Of a stretch of 64,000 nt of DNA, positions 42,809 through 52,055 are shown in pieces. Origin of the DNA: an uncultured Clostridia bacterium (GTDB lineage Bacteria > Bacillota > Clostridia > Christensenellales > Borkfalkiaceae). Position 1 is the stretch's first letter; the number at the start of each line of letters is the position of its first letter. The stretch spans positions 1 to 64,000 of the forward strand of contig CANQQY010000001.1 in the NCBI GenBank assembly GCA_947626105.1, read 5' to 3'. The translations under genes and the position numbers were made by a program. The notes below the pieces were generated by a model. That model made no database searches, was not told the DNA's origin, and saw only the letters and a program-made list of their open reading frames with translations.

Positions 42809-44998
42809 ATGAAAAAATTTTTTGCATTGTTTCTCGCCCTCGTTTTGAGCCTCGGCCTCTTTGCGGCTTGCGACGACGGCACGCCCTCCCCGTCTCCCGA
42901 ACACAACAGCTACACCGTCACGGTCAGCTGCGGCGAGGGCGGAAGTTACTCTCTCTCGCACGAAAACCCCGTGCCCGAGAACACGAAGGTCACCCTCACC
43001 GTCTCCCCCGACGAGGGGTACGCCGTGGAAGAAGTCCTCTTCGGCGGCAGCAAGGTCGGCCTTACAGACAACAAGTATTCCTTTCCCGTTACAGCGGACG
43101 TTTCCATCTCCATTACGTTCAAAGCGGAGAGCGCCGAGCCCCCCGCTCCGCAGAGCTGCACGGTCACCGTGACTTGCGGCACGGGCGGCACCTATGCGCT
43201 CTCCCCCGCTTCGGACTTCCATGTGGGCGACAAAGTGACCCTCACCCTCTCCCCTTACAGCGGCTACGCGGCGGGAGAAGTGAAGGTGAACGGCGCGCCC
43301 GCCGTTTTGGACGGGAACGTCTGCAAGTTCACCCTCGAAGGCGACACGGGCGTTGAGATCTCCTTCGATCAGATCCCCTCCCACAGCGTCACGGTAAACT
43401 GCGGCGCGGGGGGAAGCTACGCGCTCTCGCCCAACCGTTCGAGCTATTATGAGGGCACGGAAGTGACGCTCACCGTCACCGCGAACGAACACTTTGCCGT
43501 GGATACAGTCAAGCTCAACGGGACGGACGTCCTCTTAAACGAGGAAAACGCCTATACCTTCACGGTTACCGAGGCGACCGTCATCGAAATCACGTTCGAG
43601 GACACGCGCTATAAAAAGGTAACGGTGAACTGCGGGCAGGGCGGGAGCTATTCGCTCTCCCCCGAAGGGCCCCTGTATTACGAGGGCACGGACGTGACGC
43701 TCACCGTCACCCCCGAAACGGGCTACCGCGTGGGGAAAGTCCTCGTAGACGGCGCGGAAGTGACGCTTGCGGACGGAAGCTATTCCTTTACGGTAAATCA
43801 GCCCACCACGGTGGAGATCAACTTCGTACGGATGGAAGATGTGTTCCCCGCGGACGTTTGCGGGGTCTGGAACCCCTTCCTCTCGCTCGGCACGCTCGGC
43901 GAAACCATCACGGTGAACCAGGATACGATCCTGTTCGGCGGCAAGGAATGCGAAGTTAAGGAGAAGGACGGCGCGCTCTCCTTCACCTACACGGACGACG
44001 AGGGCACTTCCTTCGTCTACACCCCGTCTTACAGGCTCATCCGCGAAGGGTTGTATCTCTTCTCCATCTCCTATACCGACCTTTCCGACAATAGCACGGC
44101 AACCGCCTACTATCTGAAAGAGGGCTTGGATTACTACACCTATTCCTACCCCGCGGAATTTATCGGCGAATGGGAGACGATGGAGGGTGCGGCCCTTGCG
44201 GTTTCCGTCACCGAGACGGAACTCACGGTCGGAATGAGCAGAGCGATCGTCATGAATTACGACGAGACGTCCAAAACCCTGACGATGATGTCCGCAGGCG
44301 ACATCTTCACCCTGCAATATTCGGAAAGCGCTCTTCTCTATAAGCAGACGACGGCCGACGGCGACGTTGAACTGACGCTTTCGAAGGTCGTGGGGGCGAC
44401 GCCCGTACTCATTCCCCAATATGCGGGGACGTACACCTCGAAGGACGGGAAAAATATCCTCGTCGTCAACGAGGACGGCACGGCAAAATACAGCACAGAC
44501 TCGGGAACTTCTTACCATGACGCCGTATTTTGCCCCGCGGATAAGTTCGGACTCCAAAAGAATGCGTTTACGATCAATTACGGACAGCTCACGATGAATG
44601 CGGACTTCCTCACCGACGTGGGGCTCGGCATACGCGTCTGGATCCGACAGGGGAGCAAAACGGGCGTTGAGCTTTACGCCTCGGATTACAGGGAGCCCTA
44701 CCTCACGGTCGAGATCGACTGCGGCGAACACGGCAGTTATACGCTCTCCCCGCAGCAGGAGGAATACCACGCGGGGGATGAAGTCACCATCACCATCACC
44801 GCGGACGAGGGATATATGTTCGACACCTTCGAACGCTTGGATTTCTACGGAAGATGGTCGGCGGCGTCCCATTCCAACAACTACTCTTACACGATAACAA
44901 TTACGATCACAGAAAGCATGATCCAAAACTACGCGGACGTAGGATATAAATATGCCTACAAAGTGACTTTCAAAGCGGATCCTGCGCAACAGGCGTAA
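42809..44998 (+). CDS. Lipoprotein with InlB-type B-repeats
   Basis: A 729-residue protein. The start at 42809 is preferred over 42791 because AGGAG lies 7-11 bases before it and MKKFFALFLALVLSL begins a lipoprotein signal (lipobox FAAC, Cys21). Four tandem repeats of about 80 residues (VTVNCGxGGSYxLSP...GTxVTLTVTPxxGYxV) fill about 35-345 and a fifth stands at the C-terminus (EIDCGEHGSYTLSP). These match the divergent InlB B-repeat / bacterial-repeat family of surface adhesins. The middle 300 residues (about 345-640) are a separate beta domain. Confidence 0.9.
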   Translation: MKKFFALFLALVLSLGLFAACDDGTPSPSPEHNSYTVTVSCGEGGSYSLSHENPVPENTKVTLTVSPDEGYAVEEVLFGGSKVGLTDNKYSFPVTADVSISITFKAESAEPPAPQSCTVTVTCGTGGTYALSPASDFHVGDKVTLTLSPYSGYAAGEVKVNGAPAVLDGNVCKFTLEGDTGVEISFDQIPSHSVTVNCGAGGSYALSPNRSSYYEGTEVTLTVTANEHFAVDTVKLNGTDVLLNEENAYTFTVTEATVIEITFEDTRYKKVTVNCGQGGSYSLSPEGPLYYEGTDVTLTVTPETGYRVGKVLVDGAEVTLADGSYSFTVNQPTTVEINFVRMEDVFPADVCGVWNPFLSLGTLGETITVNQDTILFGGKECEVKEKDGALSFTYTDDEGTSFVYTPSYRLIREGLYLFSISYTDLSDNSTATAYYLKEGLDYYTYSYPAEFIGEWETMEGAALAVSVTETELTVGMSRAIVMNYDETSKTLTMMSAGDIFTLQYSESALLYKQTTADGDVELTLSKVVGATPVLIPQYAGTYTSKDGKNILVVNEDGTAKYSTDSGTSYHDAVFCPADKFGLQKNAFTINYGQLTMNADFLTDVGLGIRVWIRQGSKTGVELYASDYREPYLTVEIDCGEHGSYTLSPQQEEYHAGDEVTITITADEGYMFDTFERLDFYGRWSAASHSNNYSYTITITITESMIQNYADVGYKYAYKVTFKADPAQQA

Positions 44999-45022
44999 AC
45001 CGCCTGCACGGGTGGCCTTGCA

Positions 45023-45085
45023 TTACAGCGAGTGCATGGCCGCCCCAAAACAAACTACCCTCTTGCGAGCTTTCTTGGAAAGCAT
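45023..45085 (-). pseudogene. Remnant of the 5' end of a secreted-protein gene
   Basis: On the minus strand AGGAGGTGAT precedes ATG and MLSKKARKRVVCFGAAMHSL, then stop. The ribosome site and first codons (GAAAGCTCG) resemble the start of the 39096 gene (AGGAGGTGATTTCAG, MLKSMKARIS). It looks like the leftover start of a related surface-protein gene in inverted orientation. Confidence 0.4.
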
Positions 45086-45111
45086 AGCAATCACCTCCTT
45101 CATACAAAGGG

Positions 45112-45146
45112 GCAGAGACGGAAACGCCTCTGCTTCTTTGTTTTTA
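45112..45146 (+). terminator. Terminator after the InlB-repeat gene
   Basis: GCAGAGaCG-GAAA-CGcCTCTGC followed by TTCTTTGTTTTTAATT. Confidence 0.65.
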
Positions 45147-45210
45147 ATTGGGGGGGCGGGGGCGCACCCGACTACAACCCCCACCTGTCGCGCTTCGCGC
45201 GCCACCCGCC

Positions 45211-45320
45211 CCCTTCAAAGGGGGCAGGTCACCCCCCCACCACCGCCTACGGCGGAGCCTCCCCCCCAAAGGGGGAGGCCTTGCCCACCCCCCTACCCCC
45301 CTCCTCGGGAGGGGGCATGT
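45211..45320. repeat. 110-bp direct repeat, copy 1
   Basis: CCCTTCAAAGGGGGCAGG...CGCCTACGGCGG...CTCCTCGGGAGGGGGCATGT. Nearly identical to 45558-45668. Made of nested palindromes (TTCAAAGG, CCGCCTACGGCGG, CCCCCCAAAGGGGGAGG). Open frames across it are low-complexity and not credible as proteins. Confidence 0.9.
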
Positions 45321-45346
45321 TCGCGCGGGGGACGGGCGCGGGGGCT

Positions 45347-45410
45347 CTTGCTGCCCCTTTTAGGGGAAGTGGCGAACGCAGTGAGCCAAAGGGGTTCTCG
45401 CTGCCCCCGA
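45347..45410. repeat. Dispersed element CTGCCCCTTTTAGGGGAAGT
   Basis: Matches 16756-16800 almost base for base (GTGGCGAACGCAGTGAGCC AAAGGGGTT) and a diverged copy at 62.07-62.16 kb. Confidence 0.85.
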
Positions 45411-45557
45411 CGACAACCCCCACCTGCCGCGCTTCGCGCGCCACCGTCTCGGGCAGGTAGCGTCCTGCCCTCGGTCACCGTTCGCGCTAGATAATGCGCT
45501 CACTCATGTCGCAACGCGCCAAAAGTTATCAACTTTTGGCAGGACGCGTTGCTCCAC

Positions 45558-45668
45558 CCCTTCAAAGGGGGCAGGTCTCCCCCCCCACCACCGCCTACGG
45601 CGGAGCCTCCCCCCCAAAGGGGGAGGCCTTGCCCACCCCCCTACCCCCCTCCTCGGGAGGGGGCATGT
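45558..45668. repeat. 110-bp direct repeat, copy 2
   Basis: Second copy of the 45211 repeat. The gap 44999-45739 as a whole holds only repeats, terminators and the small gene remnant. Confidence 0.9.
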
Positions 45669-45697
45669 GCGAAGCGCCCCTTTTAGGGCAAAGTTAA

Positions 45698-45719
45698 GGG
45701 CGGCTCGGAAGAGCCGCCC
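45698..45719 (-). terminator. Terminator of the Ig-like lipoprotein gene
   Basis: Perfect GGGCGGCTC / GAGCCGCCC stem; on the minus strand TTAACTTT follows. Confidence 0.65.
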
Positions 45720-45739
45720 CACTTAGACTTTCGCAAGTC

Positions 45740-48700
45740 TTATGAACCTGTCACAACAACAATATCCATTCCCCAGGAATTATTCCCATCACCCTCATTC
45801 TTCCATGTGGAGTCAGCATCGCTGTTATGAATGGTGTAAGTCTTTCCGCCGACCGTTACGGCCGTCCCTTCTGCCGAACCGCCCGTCTTGATGTCCTGCG
45901 AGGCTCCGTTCACAAAGAGGTGCGACCAAATCCACGCGCCGTTGCCGGGTGCTTCGGTGATATCGAAATAGACCTTCAACGCGCCGTTCTCGCCGTCCTC
46001 AATGTGATCGACATTGACCTTCACTTTGCCTTCGCCATCTTCGCCGTATTGCAAAGCCGTTTGAAGCTGTTCTTTCGTGTAGCCTGTCACGGTGATCGTG
46101 ACGACGTAGAACGCCTTCGTCTGCCCTTCGTCCGTTTCGAGGGTCACGGAGTTGATTGCAAGCGTGGGAGCGGCGTTGTCGGTGATTTCGAGGCCGTAGC
46201 AATTCCAATAGTGATTTCCGTTGTCATCCGTCGCATAGGTGACGAGCTTATAGGTCTTGCTGCCGACCGTCTTTTCAACGCTCGAATCCACGCCGGGTTT
46301 CACGAAATCGGTATTTTCCTTGCCCTCGGTGGAGAAGTGCACGGTGTAGTGGTTTGCCGCGACATCCGTCACGTCGCACTTGTATTCCCACGTCTTGGCG
46401 TCCGTATCCACGGTGAGCGTGCCCGTAAGCGTTACGACAGCCCAGCCGCCGTCCGCGCCCGTCGCATGGCCGCCTGCATTGGGATTTTCCTGCATATCGC
46501 CGAGCCAGCTGAGCGCGCGAAGTTCTTCTTCGGTATAGCCGTCATAGGCGCCCTTGTAGACGAGATAGACCTTTCCGTCCTCTTCAACGAGTTCGGCGGA
46601 CTTCTTATCAAGTTCCTTCACCGTAACGCCCGCTTGGGAAACGCGGAGCGCAACGTTGCCGTATGCGACGGGCGCCTCGCCGACTTCCTTGTTCATCAGC
46701 GTATAACGTTTGCCGCCAAGCTCGACATACTTGCCGTCCTGCGCCTGCGCTGCGGAAAGTTTCAGATCGAGACCGCTGTTGTCGTTATCCGTCCGATCGT
46801 CTGTCTTGTTGCAGTTGGGGTTGGCGAGCCAGTGGCCGATATAGGGCAGGCCGTCCGCGGGGATCTCGAGAGCCGTCACGTCGAACTTGATCGACCATGT
46901 TCCGTCCTCTACGGTGACGGTTCTGTCGAACGTGTGCTCCGTCCAGTCGCCCGTCCATTGGCCACCGTTGTATCCGTTGCTTTGAAGATCGAAGTAAAGC
47001 CCTTGAAGCAATGTTTCGAGCTCTTCGACTTCGTAGTTTGCGTAGGTGCCGCTGACGATGAAGTAGACTTTATCGGTCGTGGCCTCAATATCTGCGCCTG
47101 TCATCTCCCAAACGGGATCGTCTTCGCCGATGACTTCGGCAACCGTGAGCGCGACCATGTGGCGATCCCACTTTCCGTAAATGACAACGGTATAGACCTT
47201 ATCGCCGACGGTCTTGGTATAGAGCGTATCGCCGTCCGCCTTCCCGATCAGTGTCAACGCTTCGTCCGACAGATCCACATCGAACGCCTTGCCCTTCCCC
47301 GTGTAGGTGGGACCCGACTCGCCGTAAGAGTTATCTGTGATCTGCGCGTTCACTTGCAGGTGAATGAGATACTTCGCGGTATTCGAAGGAATATCGGAGA
47401 GATCGACCGTAAGGGTGAAGTTGCCGCTTGCGTCGATCGTTGCATTCTGCGTCGCGGGGATCACATAATTCCAAACATTGTCGACCTGAACGTCGAAGGT
47501 GATATGATCCGCCGACGTATAGCCCTGCACGCTGCCTTTCACGGTAAGAACGGGCTTGCCGTCCACGATATCGAGCGTGCACTGCGTATAGTCGATCGTC
47601 AGACCGTATACAACGGGCACATAGTCGGGATCGACCTCGGGCGGGTTCGTTTCGCCCTCGGCGGGCGTTTCGGGAACGATGCAAGGGCTGTCGTAATATT
47701 TCTTCGTATCCCCGCTGTCCTTACAATGGATCGTGTACTTCTTTCCGTCTACGATCGCAAACATGCCTTCGGTAGAATCATCGCTATCCTTGATCTCGAA
47801 GATCCTATCCTCTTTGGCGGGCTGCGCGTCGGCGCCTGCTACGAGATAGAGGTTCGGCCAAAGCTGTCCGCCGCTGTATGACGTAATGTCGTACCAAAGG
47901 TCGTAAACGCCTTCACTGCCCGCAACGTCTTTGACCATCTCTGTGGATTCGAGACGGTAGATGTTGGTTTCGGCGTCAACATTCCCGAAGATCAGCCGAT
48001 CGACAAGCTGCTGTTTGGTGTAAGGATGATTTCCGCTGACCTTGATGCGGATGACGTAATAGACCTTGGTGGGAGCTGCGAAATTGTCGACTTTCAGCGC
48101 AACATCGCCGACAAGTTCGATGGTGGCATTCTCGTTATATCCGTAGATGATGAGGCCGCCCCACTTGCCGGGACCGATGTAGAACACTTTCGAGTCGTCG
48201 GCATTTGCAACCCGAAGCACGCCCTGCGTGAGAAGGTTGCCGTTCGTGCCGTCGGGAGCCTTTTCACCGTATTCGGTGGAGAAATTATCGTTCGTGCAGC
48301 TGAGATTAGCGAAGTTGTACTCGCTTGTCACCTTCGGGAAGAGCTTCGTCGCGTTGGTCTCCGATTCGATGACGCTGAAATGCCCGTATCCGATCGACCC
48401 GAGCGCCCATGCGGAGACGTCCATCGTAACGGAGAAATTGCCGTCCGCACCGATCGCGCCGTTTGCGGAATAGGAGGAGCCCATCCAGAAGTCGACGACC
48501 GCTACCTTGCCGAAATATCTGGAATCGTTGACCTTGCCGCTGAATACGAACGCAAGGGTATCCGTGCCTTCGCCCTGCGCGGTGATCGTATACTCTATAT
48601 CAATATACTCTTCGGCAACCGCCTTCAACGTCGTAGAGACGCCCGAATCGTACTCCTCAAAGTAGTATCTGTAATCCTCATAGGCGATGAACTGCCCTTT

Positions 48701-49930
48701 CGTGTAGAAGCCTTCGACGTCTGTATACTCCGCAAGGTTGATCTCTTGGGTATACTTGACGCCCTTTGCCTCTGCGACGAACTTGATGTCCATCCACTTG
48801 CCGCGGTAGCCCGCTTCGACGACCTCTCTCATGTCGAAGGTGAGTTTGAAGTCGTTGTTGTCTGCGGCTTTGGAGATCGTGGGGCCGACAAGTTCCACGT
48901 TATCTTTGCCCTCGTAGAGGTACAGATATGCGGAATCCGCCGCGCGGAAGGAGCCCTCGATCACAAGAGCGGGGATCTTGCCGTTCTCTCCGTCGTCGAG
49001 AAGTTCGTAACCGATCTTTTTGAGGGTGAGAAGTTTCGCATCCCAATTTGCATTGTACTTCGCGCTGACGCTCAAACCCGCGGGAACCTCAACAACGACC
49101 TGCGTGCCGTCATTCCAGTTCTTAAAGGTGAAATCTTCGGAGTTTTCATGGCTGATCATGTTCTGCGCGGGAAGTGCGATCGCAACGTTAAGCGCCTCTT
49201 CGAACGTGAACGAAAGAATGCCGGTCTCTTCATCGGTCTTGATATTCTTGATCTGCGAATTGCTTTCGAGACCGGTCTTGTAGGCTTCCGCAATGGAACC
49301 GCCTTGAGGGTCGATCTGCACGCGGCCGACGACCGCTTCATTCAGATTCACAGGCGCCGACGTGAAACCGCCGTAAGAGACGGTAAAGGACGTGTCGCCG
49401 AGGGCGAACGCGCCGGCATCCGTCTGGTAATTTACGGTGTAGCCTTCTGTCGTCTCGGGTGCGCCCGTCTCGTAAATGATCGAAACGACCATGCCCGTTT
49501 TGTCGAGCGTTTCACCCGCATAGTAGCTAAGATTTGCGGGATTCGTCGTGACTTCCACGCCCGTGATGTTTCTTGTCGCCGAAATGGTGAAAGAGACATT
49601 GCTCTTCACCTGATAGGAGTAGCTTCCGTCCTTTTTCGTAAGGTTGACTCTCCCGTTGACTTTGACCGATTCGGTATACCCCTCTTCGGGCGTCACCTGG
49701 AAGGTGACCGTATCGCCGACATTGCAAGTCGCGGGAAGATTCGTGCTGTCTCCGACCTTTACCTCGCGAATGTGCTCTCTGACGTCCCATTCGATCTTGG
49801 CGGTGCTTGTCGTGCCGCCGGGGTTGTCGCCGTTTTCCTCTTCGTCTCCGCCGCACGCTACGGCGAAAGAAAAGCAAAGCGCCAACACGAGACCCAGAAG
49901 AACAGCGAGAAACAGTCTTCTTTTTGTCAT
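45740..49930 (-). CDS. Giant lipoprotein with Ig-like and repeated beta domains
   Basis: A 1396-residue protein. Signal peptide with lipobox AVAC (Cys26). A B-repeat-like unit (45-115; CNVGDTVTFQVTPEEGYTESVKVNG) is followed by a bacterial Ig-like domain (116-195; TTNPANLSYYAGETLDKTGMVVSIIY). At least five long repeats come next, bearing motifs such as TKVYYVIRIKVSGNHPYTKQQLVDRLIFGN, VYLVYKGAYDGYTEEELRAL and FYVVTITVTGYTKEQLQTAL, each ending near GKxYTIHxxD. They look like duplicated binding modules. No anchor other than the lipid is seen. Its role as a surface binder is inferred. Confidence 0.87.
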   Translation of the reverse strand: MTKRRLFLAVLLGLVLALCFSFAVACGGDEEENGDNPGGTTSTAKIEWDVREHIREVKVGDSTNLPATCNVGDTVTFQVTPEEGYTESVKVNGRVNLTKKDGSYSYQVKSNVSFTISATRNITGVEVTTNPANLSYYAGETLDKTGMVVSIIYETGAPETTEGYTVNYQTDAGAFALGDTSFTVSYGGFTSAPVNLNEAVVGRVQIDPQGGSIAEAYKTGLESNSQIKNIKTDEETGILSFTFEEALNVAIALPAQNMISHENSEDFTFKNWNDGTQVVVEVPAGLSVSAKYNANWDAKLLTLKKIGYELLDDGENGKIPALVIEGSFRAADSAYLYLYEGKDNVELVGPTISKAADNNDFKLTFDMREVVEAGYRGKWMDIKFVAEAKGVKYTQEINLAEYTDVEGFYTKGQFIAYEDYRYYFEEYDSGVSTTLKAVAEEYIDIEYTITAQGEGTDTLAFVFSGKVNDSRYFGKVAVVDFWMGSSYSANGAIGADGNFSVTMDVSAWALGSIGYGHFSVIESETNATKLFPKVTSEYNFANLSCTNDNFSTEYGEKAPDGTNGNLLTQGVLRVANADDSKVFYIGPGKWGGLIIYGYNENATIELVGDVALKVDNFAAPTKVYYVIRIKVSGNHPYTKQQLVDRLIFGNVDAETNIYRLESTEMVKDVAGSEGVYDLWYDITSYSGGQLWPNLYLVAGADAQPAKEDRIFEIKDSDDSTEGMFAIVDGKKYTIHCKDSGDTKKYYDSPCIVPETPAEGETNPPEVDPDYVPVVYGLTIDYTQCTLDIVDGKPVLTVKGSVQGYTSADHITFDVQVDNVWNYVIPATQNATIDASGNFTLTVDLSDIPSNTAKYLIHLQVNAQITDNSYGESGPTYTGKGKAFDVDLSDEALTLIGKADGDTLYTKTVGDKVYTVVIYGKWDRHMVALTVAEVIGEDDPVWEMTGADIEATTDKVYFIVSGTYANYEVEELETLLQGLYFDLQSNGYNGGQWTGDWTEHTFDRTVTVEDGTWSIKFDVTALEIPADGLPYIGHWLANPNCNKTDDRTDNDNSGLDLKLSAAQAQDGKYVELGGKRYTLMNKEVGEAPVAYGNVALRVSQAGVTVKELDKKSAELVEEDGKVYLVYKGAYDGYTEEELRALSWLGDMQENPNAGGHATGADGGWAVVTLTGTLTVDTDAKTWEYKCDVTDVAANHYTVHFSTEGKENTDFVKPGVDSSVEKTVGSKTYKLVTYATDDNGNHYWNCYGLEITDNAAPTLAINSVTLETDEGQTKAFYVVTITVTGYTKEQLQTALQYGEDGEGKVKVNVDHIEDGENGALKVYFDITEAPGNGAWIWSHLFVNGASQDIKTGGSAEGTAVTVGGKTYTIHNSDADSTWKNEGDGNNSWGMDIVVVTGS

Positions 49931-50081
49931 CTTTTCCCTCCTGATTTGTTTTTGAAAGCGCGCCGCGGGATGACATTCCGCCGCATTCTTTCACAGTATG
50001 ATTATATCTCCTCCGCTATGCAGCCGTAAATATACACTATAAGGAAAAAGTCTATATTTGTTACGAAATATTGATTTTGAA

Positions 50082-50114
50082 TAGCAAAAAATGATAGAAA
50101 AGTTCATTTTTTGC
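50082..50114 (-). terminator. Terminator of spoVAE
   Basis: AGCAAAAAATGA (50082-50093) pairs perfectly with 50103-50114, 17 bases beyond the spoVAE stop codon; A/T-rich arms provide T-runs on both strands. Confidence 0.7.
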
Positions 50115-50130
50115 TCTAAAAAAGGAAAAA

Positions 50131-50508
50131 TTAGTTATATTTTGTGTGCGATTTGAAAATCAACGCCATGATGAAAGAAAAGACGACCGCAGCGGAGACG
50201 CCTGCGCTCGCCGCCGCAAGCGATCCCGTCAACGCCTTGAAAAGCCCTTCCTGTGCGCCGCGCATTGCGCCGTTGGCGAGAAGGTACCCAAATCCCGAGA
50301 TAGGGACCGTCGCGCCTGCGCCCGCGAACTCGACGAGGGGCTGATAGAGTCCCAACGCCGTGAGCGCCACGCCCGCAAGCATGAAGATGACGAGGATCCT
50401 GCCTGCGGTGAGGTCGGTAAAATTGATCACGAGCTGTGCGATCGCGCAAATCAGTCCGCCCACCGCAAATGCCTTTAAGAACATAAAAAGAATTTCGAGA
50501 TATTCCAT
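50131..50508 (-). CDS. spoVAE: Stage V sporulation protein AE
   Basis: A 125-residue membrane protein starting MEYLEILFMFLKAFAVGGLICAIAQL. Four hydrophobic helices (about 5-27, 33-55, 60-82, 95-120) and the family signature GAGATVPISGFGYLLANGAMRGA. It works in the SpoVA channel that moves dipicolinic acid across the spore inner membrane. No ribosome site is visible before the ATG; a structured repeat lies right there. In its usual home it follows spoVAD directly, but here 496 bases of repeats separate the two. Confidence 0.93.
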   Translation of the reverse strand: MEYLEILFMFLKAFAVGGLICAIAQLVINFTDLTAGRILVIFMLAGVALTALGLYQPLVEFAGAGATVPISGFGYLLANGAMRGAQEGLFKALTGSLAAASAGVSAAVVFSFIMALIFKSHTKYN

Positions 50509-50514
50509 ATGTAA

Positions 50515-50650
50515 GTTTGTTTCGCACGATTTCTTTGTTCGTCCGCGCGCCTTCGGGCGCGTGCTCGCAAACAAATCGTGCGAGGAATTTAACGCGTATG
50601 GGATATTGAGTTGCGGCTCGAAATCGCTTATCACGACATTATGGCTCCCG
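50515..50650 (-). ncRNA. Structured repeat, copy 1 (upstream of spoVAE)
   Basis: Outer stem CGCACGATTT (50523-50532) / AAATCGTGCG (50573-50582) encloses a conserved core TTCGTCCGCGCGCC-TTCG-GGCGCGTGCTC. Two more copies (58450-58509, 58640-58698) keep the core but have different, still complementary, outer stems. A further conserved tail (GGGATATTgAGT...TCGCTTaTCACgACATTA) is shared with copy 2. In the minus direction it forms the leader of spoVAE. Confidence 0.55.
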
Positions 50651-50662
50651 TAGGGTGCCATA

Positions 50663-50970
50663 TAGGGGCGTGCAGCGGCGGGAAACCCGCCTCGCACCGT
50701 GATTTAGAATAAAGGGCGACGAGGTAATACCCCTCATCCCGAGGCGAAGCCGAGCGGATCTCATAGACCCACGAGCGTCCGTACTAGGGGCGTGCAGCGG
50801 CGGGAAACCCGCCTCGCACCGTGATTTAGAATAAAGGGCGACCCTCGGCTCCCCGTTGTACCGCGTCATCCTGAACGGATGTGAAGGATCCCGAAGAACG
50901 GAGTCCGCACTTTCATCCTCGGGATTCTTCGGTCGCAGAGCTCCCTCAGAATGACGCGGGGGGGGTGGAA
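50663..50970. repeat. Repeat cluster between spoVAD and spoVAE
   Basis: A 58-bp unit (TAGGGGCGTGCAGCGGCGGG...ATAAAGGGCGAC) occurs twice, at 50663-50720 and 50785-50842. Between them lies CCTCATCCCGAGGCGAAGCC...CGTCCGTAC, whose inverted copy is at 61999-62056. From 50865 an inverted pair of the GTTCTTCGGGATCC family follows, ending in AATGACGCGGGGG. No coding potential. Confidence 0.85.
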
Positions 50971-51004
50971 ACCAAGAGATGGTGGGAGCCGAGAAACGGA
51001 CACA

Positions 51005-51997
51005 TCACCGCTCCAAAACAACGGCGTGGGCGATGCAGGGGATGGACTCCCCCTGCCCCGAAGAGACCGTGGAAAGCAGTGCGCCCGTCGCAACGAACAG
51101 GATCTTTTTGAGGTTTCCCGCCATGAGCTTACTGTAAAAATAGGAATTGAGCACGACAGCCGAACACCCTGCGCCGCTCCCGCCCTGATACTCGTCCTCT
51201 ATTACATTATATATAATTTCCCCGCAATCCACATGATTTTTATTGATGTCGAGCCCCTTCTCCCACGTAAGATCCTTCAAAATACGGCTGCCGAGCGCCC
51301 CTAAATCGCCCGTGACGATAAGGTCGTAATCCTCCACGTTCTCCTTCGTCCCGCGGAAATGGGCTAAAATGGTATCCGCCGCGGCAGGCGCCATGGCTGC
51401 GCCCATGTTGTTGACGTCGGTTACGCCGAAATCCACGACTTTCCCGAGCGTCGCCGCAGTGATCCGCACGCCCTCCCCCTTATCCGCAACAAGCGCGCCG
51501 CCCGCCGCCGTCACCGTCCATTGCGACTGGGGCGGACGGGTACAGCCGAGTTCCAGCGGATAGCGGTATTGCCGCTCCGCCGAGGCAAAGTGGCTGCCCG
51601 TTGCCGCGACCACCCTCTTGCACAGTCCCCCGTTGACAAACGCCGCCGCAACGGCGAGCGATTCCGCCATCGTGGAACACGCGCCGTACACCCCCAAAAA
51701 GGGAATGGAGAAGTCTCGTGCCGCAAAACTTGCCGAAATGATCTGGTTGAGAAGATCGCCCGAGACGATCAGATCCACCTCGTCGCGGTCGAGCCCCGCA
51801 TTTGCGATCGCTCCGTCGATGACCTTGGAGAGCATCTTGCATTCCGCCTTTTCGTAGGTGCTCTCCCCGTACATATCGTCCGCAAGCGCCGTCTCGACAT
51901 AGCGGCCGATGACCCCCTCGCACTCCTTGGGCCCCGCGATGGTGCTCGTCGCGACGATCCGCGGCTGTTTTTTGAAATAGATCGTTTGATTCCCCAT
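51005..51997 (-). CDS. spoVAD: Stage V sporulation protein AD
   Basis: A 330-residue thiolase-fold protein of the SpoVA dipicolinate-transport complex. AGPKECEGVIGRY near the start, GVYGACSTMAESLAVAA with the relic active-site Cys, RYPLELGCTRPPQSQWTVT and GGSGAGCSAV are family signatures. The start at 51997 (MGNQTIYFKKQ) is chosen because the alternative at 52024 lies inside a terminator hairpin; neither has a good ribosome site. No spoVAC precedes it. It should act during spore formation under a forespore sigma factor. Confidence 0.93.
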   Translation of the reverse strand: MGNQTIYFKKQPRIVATSTIAGPKECEGVIGRYVETALADDMYGESTYEKAECKMLSKVIDGAIANAGLDRDEVDLIVSGDLLNQIISASFAARDFSIPFLGVYGACSTMAESLAVAAAFVNGGLCKRVVAATGSHFASAERQYRYPLELGCTRPPQSQWTVTAAGGALVADKGEGVRITAATLGKVVDFGVTDVNNMGAAMAPAAADTILAHFRGTKENVEDYDLIVTGDLGALGSRILKDLTWEKGLDINKNHVDCGEIIYNVIEDEYQGGSGAGCSAVVLNSYFYSKLMAGNLKKILFVATGALLSTVSSGQGESIPCIAHAVVLER

Positions 51998-52003
51998 AAA
52001 AAT

Positions 52004-52030
52004 ACCCGAACGCAGTTTTTGCATTCGGGT
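52004..52030. terminator. Bidirectional terminator between toxin gene and spoVAD
   Basis: ACCCGAACGC / GCATTCGGGT with T-runs on both sides. On the minus strand it ends the toxin-antitoxin transcript and abuts the spoVAD start. Confidence 0.65.
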
Positions 52031-52055
52031 GGTTTTTATGTGAAGTTGCGGCTCC

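Noticed and set aside
45012..45494. Open frames across the repeat mosaic (Pro/Gly/Arg-rich)
   Set aside because: They consist entirely of repeat units that recur in different frames and orientations elsewhere.
45827..50029. Plus-strand frames of 684 and 667 codons opposite the Ig-like lipoprotein
   Set aside because: The minus-strand lipoprotein has a signal peptide, lipobox and repeat structure; these frames have none.
52005..52024. spoVAD start at 52024
   Set aside because: That codon lies inside a bidirectional terminator stem; the next Met at 51997 fits the family start better, though its ribosome site is also poor.
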